This document shows, piece after piece, positions 16,109 to 25,406 of a stretch of 64,000 bases of DNA. The DNA comes from CAJQQY01 sp964352225. Its GTDB lineage: Bacteria; Bacteroidota; Bacteroidia; Chitinophagales; Saprospiraceae. The stretch lies in NCBI GenBank assembly GCA_964352225.1, contig CAYGRM010000002.1, forward strand, positions 1 to 64,000, in the 5' to 3' direction. A model generated the notes under the pieces. That model searched no databases and was not told the DNA's origin. It was given only the letters and a program-made list of their open reading frames with translations. The position numbers and the translations under genes are program-made. Each line of letters opens with the position of its first letter. Positions within the stretch are counted from its first letter, which is position 1.

Positions 16109-19102
16109 TTAATCAATCAGAACGCCCAACTCTTTCACCAACTCCTCATACCGCTCAAACGCATCCTTCCCTGGCATCTGATCCGCCCGATTTACTACAC
16201 CATACAAATAGCTAATTTGCGAAAGCAACTTTGGTTGTGTGTATCTTCCTTTCGATTGAACGAAAGCATCTTCTAATTTTTTCAAAGCCGTTTTTTCCTC
16301 AGAATCAGTTTTTAATTCCTTCATCTTTTCCTCAATTTCGTTCGCTTCTTTTTTTGCTTTGGAATGTAACGCTACAATTTGAAGCGCCAAAGCTTCTTGT
16401 TTTTTCATATCCTCCATTGTCACCCCTTCTTCCAAAATTCTAGGATCAGCCATCAACTCAAATGATTGCCGCAGTTCCTCTTTTCCGATTTGCAAGACGA
16501 CCGTATATTTTCCAGGCGCAGCGAGCGGCCCATTTCGATAGGCACGTTTTTTATCTTTGTCCCACGCACCTGAATGTTTCATATCCCAGCGGAAACGATG
16601 AGTACCTTTATCATTATTCAATTTTGTATTGATGGAATAAGTGAATTCCTCTGTGGACATATTTCGTCTAGTTTCTTCTTTTTTCGCTAAGTCTTTTGGA
16701 GTAAAAGTACGGATGGTTTTTCCTCCTGCATCTTCGATATGAAGTAAGAAGGTAGAGTCAATTTTATTAGGTAAAAAATAATCAATGATGACAGACGGCG
16801 CCGGGTAATTATGATCTATTTTCGAATCAACTCCCGACGGTCGGTAGCGATAACGGTAAGTATTTCTTGGTTGAAAAAGGTGTGCTGTTTTTTGATCCAG
16901 CCTATCAAAATTTTGGCGAAGCGAACTTATATCATCGACTATTTGAAAACCTCTTCCCATCGTTGATAACACTAAATCGTTACGATGGATTTTAATATCT
17001 GTGATCGGCGTGACTGGTAAATTTTGTTGAAATGACTCCCAATTTTTTCCATCATCTAAAGAAATATACATTCCAAATTCTGTTCCTGCGTACAACAATC
17101 CTGCTTGTTTTGGATCCTCTCGAACCACTCGAACAGGATAGTCATTTGGAATTCCATTTTTTCCATTAGTCAAAAGTTCCCAGCTTTTTCCGTAATCATT
17201 TGTTTTGAAGATGTATGGTTTCCAATCACCTAGTTGATAACGAAGAACGGAGAAGTAGGCTTTCGCTGGATCGTGATTTGATGGTTCTACAGAATCTACT
17301 CGACCTCCTTTTTCTAATTTTTTAGGCGTGACATTTTTCCAATTTTTGCCTCCATCTTGAGTGACATGAACTGGGCCATCGTTGGCACCTACCCAAATTA
17401 CACCTTGCTTAATTTTTGATTCTTGAATCGAATAAATAGTGCTATAAAATTCTTCGCCTGTGATGTCATTCGTAATTGGCGAACCTGAAAGCATTTGTTT
17501 GTCTGCTTCAAAAGCAGTCAAATCGGGAGAGATAATTTCCCAGGTTTTTCCCTCGTCAGTTGTCTTATGAACAAACTGCGAAGTATGATAAATCACTTTG
17601 GAGTCATGCGGCGAAACATGAATCGGAGACACTCTTTGAAATCGAAATTTCAAATCTTTTGGATTGTGCCCATACATATTTCGAGCACCCACATCGTAGC
17701 GTTTTTCTTGCCCTGATATTTTATTAAAAACACTAAAACGACCTTTGCAATTAGAGTAAACGATATTTGAATTATCTGGATTTGGAACTGCTGGACCAGT
17801 TTCGCAACCTCCAGTATTCATCACATAACCGATGCCACCTGCTTGATGGGAAGTCGGCGGGACACTTGGAACAGAGACGGTTGAGTAATTATCTTGCTGT
17901 CCTGCGTAGAGCCAATATGGTGTTTGATTATCGACTTCGACTTGGTAGAGTTCAGCAGTCGGTTGATTGAATTGAGTACTCCAAGTTTTGCCTCCGTTGT
18001 GGGTGACATTTGCGCCTCCATCGTTGGCTTGTACAAAGAGATTGGAGTTATTTGGGTTAATCCACATGTCATGGTTATCACCATGAGGCGTTTGCATTCT
18101 ATTCCAGTTTTTTCCTCCATTTATTGATTTATAAAAACTAGTAGAGTTGACATAAACTGTTTCCACATCATTAGGATCAGCTTCCACATTGCAATAATAA
18201 AATGGTCGATCAGTCAATCCAAATTCATCAGAAACATGTACAAAACTTTCACCTTGATCATCACTTCGATAAAGTCCTGCAACGTCTGCCGGTGAAGCTT
18301 CAACCAATGCATATAAAACTTTGGAGTCGGCAGCTGAAACTGCGAGATCTATTTTTCCCATCAAAGCAGGTAACCCTTTTCCCATTTTTTCCCAAGTGTC
18401 ACCTCCGTCGATGGAGCGGTAAATTCCACTTTGTTCTCCACCGCTGATGATAGTCCAAGGTTTTCGTTCTCCTCGCCAAGCTGCTGCGTAAATGATATTT
18501 GGATTAGTTGGCATAAATTCGACATCGACAATTCCTGTGGTATCAGAAATGTGCAAGACATTTTTCCAAGTTGCTCCACCGTCTGTTGTTCGGTAAACTC
18601 CTCGCTCTTTGTTGGGTTGAAATGCTTGCCCGATGGCTGCGACAAAAACAGTATTATGATCTTGAGGATGAATTTCTACAGCTCCGATTTGACCTACTTT
18701 TTTGAGACCGATGTGCTTCCATGTTTTGCCCGCGTTGATTGATTTATAAACTCCTTTTCCCGTAATGACATTACTTCGCAAACCATCAGAACCTGTTCCG
18801 ACATAAACTATATTTGGATCATTTTGGGCAACTTGAATTGCGCCGATGGAAGGAGTTTCGAAAAACCCGTCGGAGACATTTTGCCAAGAAATTCCATAGT
18901 CTTCTGTTTTCCAAACACCTCCGCCAGTTGCTCCCATGTAGAAAGTATTGGGCATGGAAGCAACTCCTGTAACGGCTGTGACTCGACCTCCACGAGTTGG
19001 TCCGACGTAGCGGTATTGGAAAATGTCAAAATTAGTTTGTGCAAAAGATTCGATGGTTCCTAAAAACGAAAGGATTAGAATAAAGGTAAAATTGATTCTC
19101 AT
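16109..19102 (-). CDS. Sortilin/VPS10-like BNR-repeat protein (exported)
   Basis: The ATG at 19102 gives 997 residues with a clean signal peptide (INFTFILILSFLGTIESFAQ). A longer in-frame start at 19324 would overlap the purD 3' end and is rejected. The mature protein starts FQYRYVGPTRGGRVTAVTG and is full of BNR/Asp-box-like blades (TEDYGISWQNVS, SINAGKTWKHIG, TTDGGATWKNV, SIDGGDTWEKMG, TQDGGKNWKNV). This predicts one or two large beta-propellers across residues ~25-740. A C-terminal ~250-residue region follows with an immunoglobulin-like part (PAPSVIIDYFLP...) and a helical end. Bacteroidota homologues are called 'glycosyl hydrolase' or 'sortilin-like' without proven activity. It is predicted periplasmic or surface. 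Confidence 0.85.
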   Translation of the reverse strand: MRINFTFILILSFLGTIESFAQTNFDIFQYRYVGPTRGGRVTAVTGVASMPNTFYMGATGGGVWKTEDYGISWQNVSDGFFETPSIGAIQVAQNDPNIVYVGTGSDGLRSNVITGKGVYKSINAGKTWKHIGLKKVGQIGAVEIHPQDHNTVFVAAIGQAFQPNKERGVYRTTDGGATWKNVLHISDTTGIVDVEFMPTNPNIIYAAAWRGERKPWTIISGGEQSGIYRSIDGGDTWEKMGKGLPALMGKIDLAVSAADSKVLYALVEASPADVAGLYRSDDQGESFVHVSDEFGLTDRPFYYCNVEADPNDVETVYVNSTSFYKSINGGKNWNRMQTPHGDNHDMWINPNNSNLFVQANDGGANVTHNGGKTWSTQFNQPTAELYQVEVDNQTPYWLYAGQQDNYSTVSVPSVPPTSHQAGGIGYVMNTGGCETGPAVPNPDNSNIVYSNCKGRFSVFNKISGQEKRYDVGARNMYGHNPKDLKFRFQRVSPIHVSPHDSKVIYHTSQFVHKTTDEGKTWEIISPDLTAFEADKQMLSGSPITNDITGEEFYSTIYSIQESKIKQGVIWVGANDGPVHVTQDGGKNWKNVTPKKLEKGGRVDSVEPSNHDPAKAYFSVLRYQLGDWKPYIFKTNDYGKSWELLTNGKNGIPNDYPVRVVREDPKQAGLLYAGTEFGMYISLDDGKNWESFQQNLPVTPITDIKIHRNDLVLSTMGRGFQIVDDISSLRQNFDRLDQKTAHLFQPRNTYRYRYRPSGVDSKIDHNYPAPSVIIDYFLPNKIDSTFLLHIEDAGGKTIRTFTPKDLAKKEETRRNMSTEEFTYSINTKLNNDKGTHRFRWDMKHSGAWDKDKKRAYRNGPLAAPGKYTVVLQIGKEELRQSFELMADPRILEEGVTMEDMKKQEALALQIVALHSKAKKEANEIEEKMKELKTDSEEKTALKKLEDAFVQSKGRYTQPKLLSQISYLYGVVNRADQMPGKDAFERYEELVKELGVLID

Positions 19103-19192
19103 AATGAAATGTTTTTTTTCGAAGATAGGAGAAAAAATGCATTTCAATAATAATACAAACCTTAAATAATTATTTTTCAAATGGGTGAGAAT

Positions 19193-19213
19193 GCGGGACT
19201 TGAAAAGTCCCGC
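19193..19213. repeat. Perfect short palindrome, GCGGGACTT arms
   Basis: Nine-base arms (GCGGGACTT and its complement) surround a GAA loop in the gap between purD and the sortilin-like gene. There is no adjacent T-run, so it is not a classical terminator. Its GACTT/AAGTC core matches other short palindromes in the window. Confidence 0.7.
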
Positions 19214-19220
19214 TACATTT

Positions 19221-20488
19221 TTATAAATCAAAACCGATATCTCTTCGGAAATACTTTCCTTCGAAATCGATCTGCTCTGCATTCTTTTTTGAAACTTCCA
19301 AGGCTGCTTTGAAATCTTCTCCATAGGAAGTTACTGCTAAAACTCGTCCTCCGTTGGTTAAGATTTTTCCATCTTCTTCTCTAGTTCCTGCATGAAAAAG
19401 GATGCTATCATCGATGGAATTTAATCCATGCATTTCCTTTCCTTTTTCATAGCTTCTGGATAACCTCCTGAAACTAAAAACATCGTAGTCGCTGCTCGTT
19501 CGTCAATCTCAATTGTTTCATTTTCTAAAGTTCCTTCTCCGACCGCCTTCATCAATTGTGCTAAATCATTTTTTAATCTTGGGAAAACAACTTCCGTTTC
19601 AGGGTCGCCCATTCTGCAATTATATTCAATCACGTAAGGTTCATTATTGACTCGAATCAATCCGATGAAAATAAATCCTTTGTAATCAAAACCTCTTTCT
19701 TGAATTCCTTTGATCGTTGGTTTGATAATTCTTTCTTCGACTTTATCCATCAACACTTTATCCACAAATGGAACGGGGGAAACTGCGCCCATTCCGCCAG
19801 TATTTAATCCTTCGTCATTTTCACCGATGCGTTTGTAGTCTTTTGCGATGGGTAGAATTTTATAACTTTTTCCATCTGTCAAAACAAAAACGGAAAATTC
19901 GATGCCATCTAAAAATTCTTCTATGACGACTTTTGCTCCAGCATTTCCAAATTTTCCACTCAACATTTCTTTGAATTCTTTTTGCGCTTCTTCGATGGTT
20001 GGTAAAATTAAAACACCTTTTCCCGCAGCTAATCCATCCGCTTTCAAAACGATTGGAGGCGTTTGCGTAGCAATATATTTTAAGCCTTGTTCTAAGGTTA
20101 CAGCTTCAAATTCCTCATACCCAGCAGTTGGAATATTTTGTTCCGCCATGAATATTTTTCCAAAAGATTTACTTCCTTCCAATTTTGCTCCTTCTTTTGA
20201 AGGACCAATAACAGGCACATTTTTCAACTCAACATCGTTTTTGAAAAAATCATAAATTCCTAAAACCAATGGTTCTTCTGGACCAACGACTACTATATCG
20301 ATCTCATTTTCCAAAACGAAAGATTTGATTTGATCGAAGTCTTTGATATTGAGTGCGACATTAGTTCCACAAGTTGCAGTTCCCGCATTCCCAGGTGCAA
20401 TAAATAATTTTTTACAAAGTGGACTTTGAGCAAATTTCCAAGAGAAGGCATGTTCTCTTCCGCCGCTTCCGAGTAGTAAAATATTCAT
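19221..20488 (-). CDS. purD: Phosphoribosylamine-glycine ligase, interrupted by a one-base frameshift
   Basis: PurD (GARS) joins 5-phosphoribosylamine and glycine using ATP, step two of de novo purine synthesis. It starts MNILLLGSGGREHAF at 20488 and carries the ATP-grasp region (VLKADGLAAGKGVLI, GFDYKGFIFIGL, EYNCRMGDPETEVV). The frame breaks after SGGYPEA near 19450. One frame runs to a stop at about 19421. The other frame resumes as YEKGKEMHGLNSIDD and continues to the normal end EGKYFRRDIGFDL at 19221. Adding one base between GC and TAT (bases 19449-19453) restores the full ~423-residue protein. A sequencing or assembly error is the simplest cause; a genuine mutation would delete the C-terminal ~75 residues. 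Confidence 0.92.
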
Positions 20489-20563
20489 GTTTATTTTTTT
20501 TGCAAAGATAATGTTGCCGTCGACTTTAGTCCGCTTGAATGATATATATTTTTGAAAAAATAT

Positions 20564-20602
20564 AAAAGAGGTGCTCATCATTTTCTGACAAACACCTCTT
20601 TT
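20564..20602 (-). terminator. Terminator between purD and pyk
   Basis: The arms AAAAGAGGTG (20564-20573) and CACCTCTTTT (20593-20602) are perfect. On the minus strand T-rich sequence follows, so it fits the end of pyk (stop at 20650), upstream of purD. Confidence 0.7.
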
Positions 20603-20649
20603 GTTTTTTATTCGGCCAAAACCAAATCTACGTTTTGTAGGAATATTTT

Positions 20650-22089
20650 CTAATCAATTAATGTGATTTTCATCATATTGGTTCGATGTCTTGCTTTTAG
20701 CGGCATACTTCCAGTATTAATGACTACATCTCCTTTTTGGACTATTTTACTCTTTTTCAAAATCTCAGAAAGGTCATAAATCGTCTCATCTGTAGAAGTA
20801 AATTTATCATAGTAAAAACAATTTACACCCCAAACCAAACTTAATGTATTTAGCATATGATTACTATCTGAGAACACGTACATCTTCGCTTCAGGTCTGT
20901 AACTTGATACTTTGAAAGCAGTATATCCCGAACTTGTTACACCTAAAATAGCTTTTGCACCAACCTCTTCAGCTGTTTTTGCAGCATTTCTACATATCGC
21001 ATCTGATAAAAATGTTCTTGATTTTGAAGACAGTTTTGGTTGCCGTTCTCTGGTTAATTTATATCCTTTTTCTGCTTCGGCAATTATTTTATTCATCGCT
21101 TCCACTACTTTTTCAGGATGTAATCCTACGGAAGTTTCTCCACTCAACATTACAGCATCTGCTCCGTCTAAAACTGCATTAGCGACATCTGTTACTTCTG
21201 CACGAGTTGGAATTGGGTTGGTAATCATACTATCCATCATGTGAGTGGCAACGATAACTGGTCGAGCTCGCTGACGGCATTTCATGATAATTTGTTTTTG
21301 CAAATTTGGAAGTTGTTCAATTGGCACTTCAATTCCTAAATCTCCACGGGCAACCATAATTCCATTGGACGCTTTGATAATTTTATCAATCCGCTCAATG
21401 GCTTCAGGTTTTTCGATTTTGGACATCACTTTAGCTTTGTGTCCAGCCTTTTGAATAATTGCTTCTAATTCTTTCACATCTTTTGCGGAACGCACAAAAG
21501 AAAGTGCAATCCAATTAATGGAAGGAATCGTCAACATATAAGCTAAATCCTTTCTATCTTTTTCTGTCAGGGAAGGTAAAGAGATACTTGTATTGGGAAG
21601 GTTGACTCCCTTATTTGATGATAAAGTTCCTCCGAATAAAACTTTTAATTCTACTCTATCTTTTTTATTCGTTTTGATTACTTCAAACATCAATTTACCA
21701 TCATCAACTAAAACCTTTTCCCCTACTTTTACATCACTTGCAAATTGTGGATAAGACATATAAATTGCCTCTTTCGTTCCAATACACTCTTCATTGACAA
21801 AAGTTAGTTTGTCTCCTGGTTTCAGTAGTAAAGCATTATCCTTAATTTTCCCAACTCTTAGTTTTGGCCCTTGCAGGTCAGCCAAAGTACTCACGTGCAA
21901 ATTATATTTTTCATTAATATAATTAATATTATTAATGACTTGTAAATGATCCTCATAACTACCGTGTGAAAAATTCAACCGAAAAACATTAACCCCTGCC
22001 TTAACAAGTTCTAATAGTTTTTCATAGGAGCTACAAGCTGGACCAACAGTTGCTACAATTTTCGTATTTTGATGGTTAACTATTTCCAT
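20650..22089 (-). CDS. pyk: Pyruvate kinase
   Basis: It catalyses the last glycolytic step, phosphoenolpyruvate plus ADP to pyruvate plus ATP. The 479-residue protein shows all the hallmark blocks: TKIVATVGPACSSYEKL and VFRLNFSHGSYE at the N-terminus, the metal/active-site block MVARGDLGIEVP, and the stretch ATHMMDSMITNPIPTRAEV with DAVMLSGETSVG. The C-terminal allosteric domain ends GVNCFYYD...GSMPLKARHRTN. Length is typical of bacterial enzymes. It is divergent from acpP, sharing a 345-bp intergenic region that should hold both promoters. Confidence 0.97.
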   Translation of the reverse strand: MEIVNHQNTKIVATVGPACSSYEKLLELVKAGVNVFRLNFSHGSYEDHLQVINNINYINEKYNLHVSTLADLQGPKLRVGKIKDNALLLKPGDKLTFVNEECIGTKEAIYMSYPQFASDVKVGEKVLVDDGKLMFEVIKTNKKDRVELKVLFGGTLSSNKGVNLPNTSISLPSLTEKDRKDLAYMLTIPSINWIALSFVRSAKDVKELEAIIQKAGHKAKVMSKIEKPEAIERIDKIIKASNGIMVARGDLGIEVPIEQLPNLQKQIIMKCRQRARPVIVATHMMDSMITNPIPTRAEVTDVANAVLDGADAVMLSGETSVGLHPEKVVEAMNKIIAEAEKGYKLTRERQPKLSSKSRTFLSDAICRNAAKTAEEVGAKAILGVTSSGYTAFKVSSYRPEAKMYVFSDSNHMLNTLSLVWGVNCFYYDKFTSTDETIYDLSEILKKSKIVQKGDVVINTGSMPLKARHRTNMMKITLID

Positions 22090-22434
22090 AATTTTGGAAT
22101 TTAAAAAACGTGATTTGATTTGTTACTTTAATAAAAGCTGACAGTCATACAATTGTGTGTACGAATAAACTTAGTGTAAGTTTTACAATTAGAATTGTAA
22201 AAGTACATTTACTAATTGTTTTATCAAAAGTTGAAATGTAAAAAAATGCATAAAAACTTTGGTTATCAGTAGACTTATGGTTTATTTTGCACAGCATTTT
22301 ATTAACAATGCTTGTTCTTTTTTACTTTTTTGATTTTGAATTTTCTCAAATCAAAGTTGCTGCAAGGCAAAAGAAATAAAAATAAGAGGGAATTTTTCAA
22401 AGTAAAAAAAAATAAGCTCAAAAGCGTATTAAAT
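22090..22434. other. 345-bp divergent promoter region pyk / acpP
   Basis: No gene is visible here. It is AT-rich. It includes an imperfect inverted repeat ACAATT..AATTGT around 22150-22200 and the candidate plus-strand promoter at 22259-22289. The acpP leader would be about 140 nt if that promoter is used. Confidence 0.6.
22259..22289 (+). promoter_or_regulatory. Candidate Bacteroidota-type promoter of acpP
   Basis: TTG (22259-22261) lies 21 bases upstream of TATTTTG (22283-22289). This approximates the Bacteroidota -33 TTG / -7 TAnnTTTG pattern, with one base missing in the -7 box. Distance and orientation fit acpP. It rests on a pattern match only. Confidence 0.35.
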
Positions 22435-22674
22435 ATGTCAAGTATTGCAGAAAGAGTAAACAAAATTATCGTTGACAAATTAGGTGTTGATGATTCAGAA
22501 GTTGTGCCTACAGCTAGTTTTACTAATGATTTAGGTGCAGATTCATTAGATACTGTTGAATTAATCATGGAATTCGAAAAAGAATTCAATGTAAATATTC
22601 CAGACGAGCAAGCTGAGAATATTGCAACAGTAGGAGATGCTATCACTTACTTGGAGAGCAAAGTTGAAGCTTAA
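22435..22674 (+). CDS. acpP: Acyl carrier protein
   Basis: This is the small acidic carrier of growing fatty acyl chains. The 79-residue protein begins [20 protein letters not shown] and carries the phosphopantetheine site [15 protein letters not shown] with Ser37. A longer in-frame start at 22312 adds a basic, Lys-rich segment that no ACP has, and is rejected. It is followed by a strong terminator-like hairpin and then fabF, the usual acpP-fabF-rnc order of Bacteroidota. Confidence 0.97.
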   Translation: MSSIAERVNKIIVDKLGVDDSEVVPTASFTNDLGADSLDTVELIMEFEKEFNVNIPDEQAENIATVGDAITYLESKVEA

Positions 22675-22722
22675 TTTCACTTTTCTTCAAAATTCAAATA
22701 ACGATTGAGTTATTTAACCATT

Positions 22723-22762
22723 CCACAAATCAGAAGGAGAACTTTCTGGTTTGTGGTTTTTT
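22723..22762 (+). terminator. Terminator after acpP
   Basis: CCACAAATCAGAAGG pairs with the segment ending CTTTCTGGTTTGTGG (15 bp with a wobble and one mismatch), followed by TTTTTT. It allows acpP to be transcribed at a higher level than fabF. Confidence 0.8.
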
Positions 22763-22932
22763 CTACAAATTATTCTTTTCCCAAAATATTTCTTGCTGAT
22801 AGATTCTTAAGAGAATTTCTTTAATGAATCTCCTTTTTTTCGAAAAATACCATTTAATTATTCCTAAAACATTACGTTGATAAGTTCCTAAAATTTATTC
22901 ATCTACATGTTGAAACCAATAATACTAAAAAT

Positions 22933-24180
22933 ATGAGAAGGGTTGTTGTAACTGGATTAGGGGCAATGACCCCAATTGGAAATACCGTTCAAGCATACTT
23001 GGAAGGATTACAAAATGGAGTCAGCGGAGCTGGTTTGATTACTCAGTTTGATGCGAGTTTGTTTAAAACTCAGTTTGCTTGTGAGGTAAAAGGTTTTGAC
23101 GTGGAGGAACATATGCATCGAAGAGATGCTCGCCGAATTGACCGATTCACTCAATTTGCTATGGTAGTTACAGATGAGGCAATGAAAGATTCTGGCTTAG
23201 ATGTAGAAAAAATAGACTTAGATAGAGCAGGTGTCATTTGGGCATCAGGAATTGGAGGTCTTCACACTTTGGAGGAAGAGGTGGAGACATTTTTGAGTGG
23301 TGATGGAACTCCAAGATATAATCCTTTTGTCATTCCTAAAATTATTGGAGATATTGCTGCAGGTCATATTTCAATAAAATTTGGCTTTCGAGGAGTAAAT
23401 TATTCTACCGTTTCGGCATGTGCCTCATCTTCACACGCTATTAGTAATGCCATGGATTATATTCGATTAGGTAGAGCTGATGTTGTTCTTACTGGAGGAT
23501 CAGAAGCGACAGTAGCAAAACTTTGTATTGGAGGATTTAACTCTATGAAAGCTCTTTCTACCCGTAATGATGATTTCAAAACAGCATCTAGACCTTTTGA
23601 TTTAGATAGAGATGGATTTGTTCTAGGAGAAGGTGCTGCTGGCTTAGTTTTAGAAGAATACGAACATGCTAAAAAGCGTGGTGCAAAAATATATGCCGAA
23701 ATAGTTGGTGCAGGTGCAACTGCTGATGCTTATCATATCACCGCACCACACCCTGAAGGGTTGGGAGCAAGAAATGTGATGAAGATGGCATTAAATGATG
23801 CAAAAATGAATCCTGAGGACATAGATTACGTAAACGTACACGGTACATCTACTCCATTAGGAGATATTGCTGAAACCAAAGCAATTCGAGGTGTATTTGG
23901 AGATCATGCTTATAACATGAATATTAGTTCAACGAAATCTATGACTGGCCACTTATTAGGTGCCGCAGGAGCGATCGAATCTGTTGCTGGAATTTTAGCA
24001 ATCCATCATAGTTTCGTACCTCCTACAATTAATCATTTTACAGACGATCCAGCTCTTGATAATAAATTAAATTTGACATTCAATGAAGCTCAGGAACGAG
24101 AAGTAAATGCCATTTTAAGTAATACTTTTGGGTTCGGAGGACATAACTCTTCCGTCATTTTTAAGAAGTTAAAAGACTAA
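22933..24180 (+). CDS. fabF: 3-oxoacyl-[ACP] synthase II
   Basis: FabF condenses malonyl-ACP with acyl-ACP in fatty acid elongation. The 415-residue protein shows the thiolase-fold catalytic triad: C163 in TVSACASSSHAI, H303 in VNVHGTSTPLGD and H340 in SMTGHLLGAAG. The glycine-rich C-terminal NTFGFGGHNSSVIF is also present. The start MRRVVVTGLGAMTPIG is canonical. It sits between acpP and rnc, as in most Bacteroidota. Confidence 0.97.
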   Translation: MRRVVVTGLGAMTPIGNTVQAYLEGLQNGVSGAGLITQFDASLFKTQFACEVKGFDVEEHMHRRDARRIDRFTQFAMVVTDEAMKDSGLDVEKIDLDRAGVIWASGIGGLHTLEEEVETFLSGDGTPRYNPFVIPKIIGDIAAGHISIKFGFRGVNYSTVSACASSSHAISNAMDYIRLGRADVVLTGGSEATVAKLCIGGFNSMKALSTRNDDFKTASRPFDLDRDGFVLGEGAAGLVLEEYEHAKKRGAKIYAEIVGAGATADAYHITAPHPEGLGARNVMKMALNDAKMNPEDIDYVNVHGTSTPLGDIAETKAIRGVFGDHAYNMNISSTKSMTGHLLGAAGAIESVAGILAIHHSFVPPTINHFTDDPALDNKLNLTFNEAQEREVNAILSNTFGFGGHNSSVIFKKLKD

Positions 24181-24556
24181 AAGTTCATCTAATTATATTT
24201 TCTTATTTGTATTTTTACGAAGAGAAAACACATTTTAAAGAAATTAATTTGAATTTTTGAGCTCAAACTCATCAATTCAAACAAGACATATAATTTACAA
24301 TAGCACTTCGTTCAGGTATTTATTTTTTGATGTGCAATTAAATTTTGGTTATTAGGTTGTTATTTTTGACATCTTATTTTAGCTGCACGAAGTGTTTATT
24401 TTTTTGAGGTTTACATGTTTTCCTTTTCAAAAAAAAACTATTCAATAGATAGTCGTTTTTTTACTTATAATTCGACTACCTACGTAATAACCTGATAACC
24501 AGAGATTTGTAAATAAGTACTAACCTATAATTAGTGCTTCAAAAATTAATTAACCT
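24181..24556. other. 376-bp leader region upstream of rnc
   Basis: No gene is seen. It contains a long-range pair CACTTCGT (24304-24311) / ACGAAGTG (24387-24394). A tight hairpin, AAGTACTAA / TTAGTGCTT (24515-24539), lies 17 bases before the rnc TTG start. Structured leaders are known for rnc in other bacteria, but no regulation is shown here. Confidence 0.45.
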
Positions 24557-25315
24557 TTGAATTTCTTATTTAGGTTCTACAACTTTTATCTATCCGATGA
24601 TAAAGGTTTAGCCAAAAAAATGAGAAACTTGATTGGCTTTACGCCATCAAAACTCTCAATCTTTAAATTAGCCTTCTACCACAAGTCTGCTTCTAATGAT
24701 AAGGTGAATGCCATCACTAGCAATGAAAGGCTAGAATACCTAGGGGATGCTGTCTTGGGAACTATTGTCGCCGAGTACCTTTTCAAAAAGTACCCAAACA
24801 AAGACGAAGGCTTTCTTACTAAAATGCGCTCCAAAATTGTGAAGCGCCAATCACTCAACAAAATTGCGGACAAAATGGGATTGGATGTCATTCTGAATGA
24901 ATACAATCAAACTCGTTTGAGTCGCTCGATGTTGGGTAATGCACTCGAAGCATTGGTAGGTGCGGTGTACCTCGAATGTGGTTACAATGGAACGAAACGA
25001 TATGTGATCAATAAAATTTTAAGATCATATCTCGATATTCACGAATTGGAAGAATACGACGACAATTACAAAAGTCAACTTCTGGAACATTGCCAAAAAA
25101 ACGGGCAAGTGGTCACTTACAAAATGTTGGCTAAGTACAAATTCGATAAGCGTGATCGCTTTAAAGTAGCGGTGATGATCGATGGAAAAAAATTAGCTAC
25201 TGCTGATGACTTTAATAAAAAAAGTGCGGAACAAACTGCTTCTGAAAAAGCAATGTTTACACTCGGTTTAATTAACTCTACCAAACAAAAAAAGAGTGAA
25301 AGTGCAAATGCATAG
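24557..25315 (+). CDS. rnc: Ribonuclease III
   Basis: RNase III cleaves double-stranded RNA in rRNA and mRNA processing. The catalytic domain carries the signature NERLEYLGDAVLGTIVAEYL, then GFLTKMRSKIVKRQSL and ALEALVGAVYLECG. A C-terminal dsRNA-binding domain (about 165-240) ends SAEQTASEKAMFTLG. The start is TTG at 24557, giving 252 residues; Bacteroidota homologues carry the RFYNFYLS-type N-terminus, so this is preferred over the ATG at 24620. A perfect terminator follows at 25343. Confidence 0.95.
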   Translation: MNFLFRFYNFYLSDDKGLAKKMRNLIGFTPSKLSIFKLAFYHKSASNDKVNAITSNERLEYLGDAVLGTIVAEYLFKKYPNKDEGFLTKMRSKIVKRQSLNKIADKMGLDVILNEYNQTRLSRSMLGNALEALVGAVYLECGYNGTKRYVINKILRSYLDIHELEEYDDNYKSQLLEHCQKNGQVVTYKMLAKYKFDKRDRFKVAVMIDGKKLATADDFNKKSAEQTASEKAMFTLGLINSTKQKKSESANA

Positions 25316-25342
25316 CTATAGATTTTGAAGTTTATTTCAAAT

Positions 25343-25387
25343 AAAAAGAGCGCAAAGGATTGAATTCATTGCGCTCTTTTTATTTTT
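25343..25387 (+). terminator. Terminator after rnc
   Basis: The 13-base arms AAAAAGAGCGCAA and TTGCGCTCTTTTT are perfect and are followed by ATTTTTG. It ends rnc transcription and leaves only about 20 bp before the next gene start. Confidence 0.88.
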
Positions 25388-25406
25388 GTAAAAAATCTAA
25401 ATCACT

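Noticed and set aside
16001..16276. A plus-strand 91-residue ORF starting in the 16003 palindrome
   Set aside because: It translates the inverted repeat and the antisense of the sortilin-like gene; composition is not protein-like.
19103..19324. A longer N-terminus of the sortilin-like protein
   Set aside because: The extension lacks a signal peptide, overlaps the purD 3' end and spans a palindrome; the ATG at 19102 gives a normal signal peptide.
19221..19433. A separate small 70-residue gene
   Set aside because: It is the C-terminal part of PurD in the shifted frame; it reads on perfectly from the upstream PurD sequence once one base is added.
22312..22434. An extended start of acpP
   Set aside because: The extra 41 residues are Lys/Phe-rich and unlike any ACP N-terminus.
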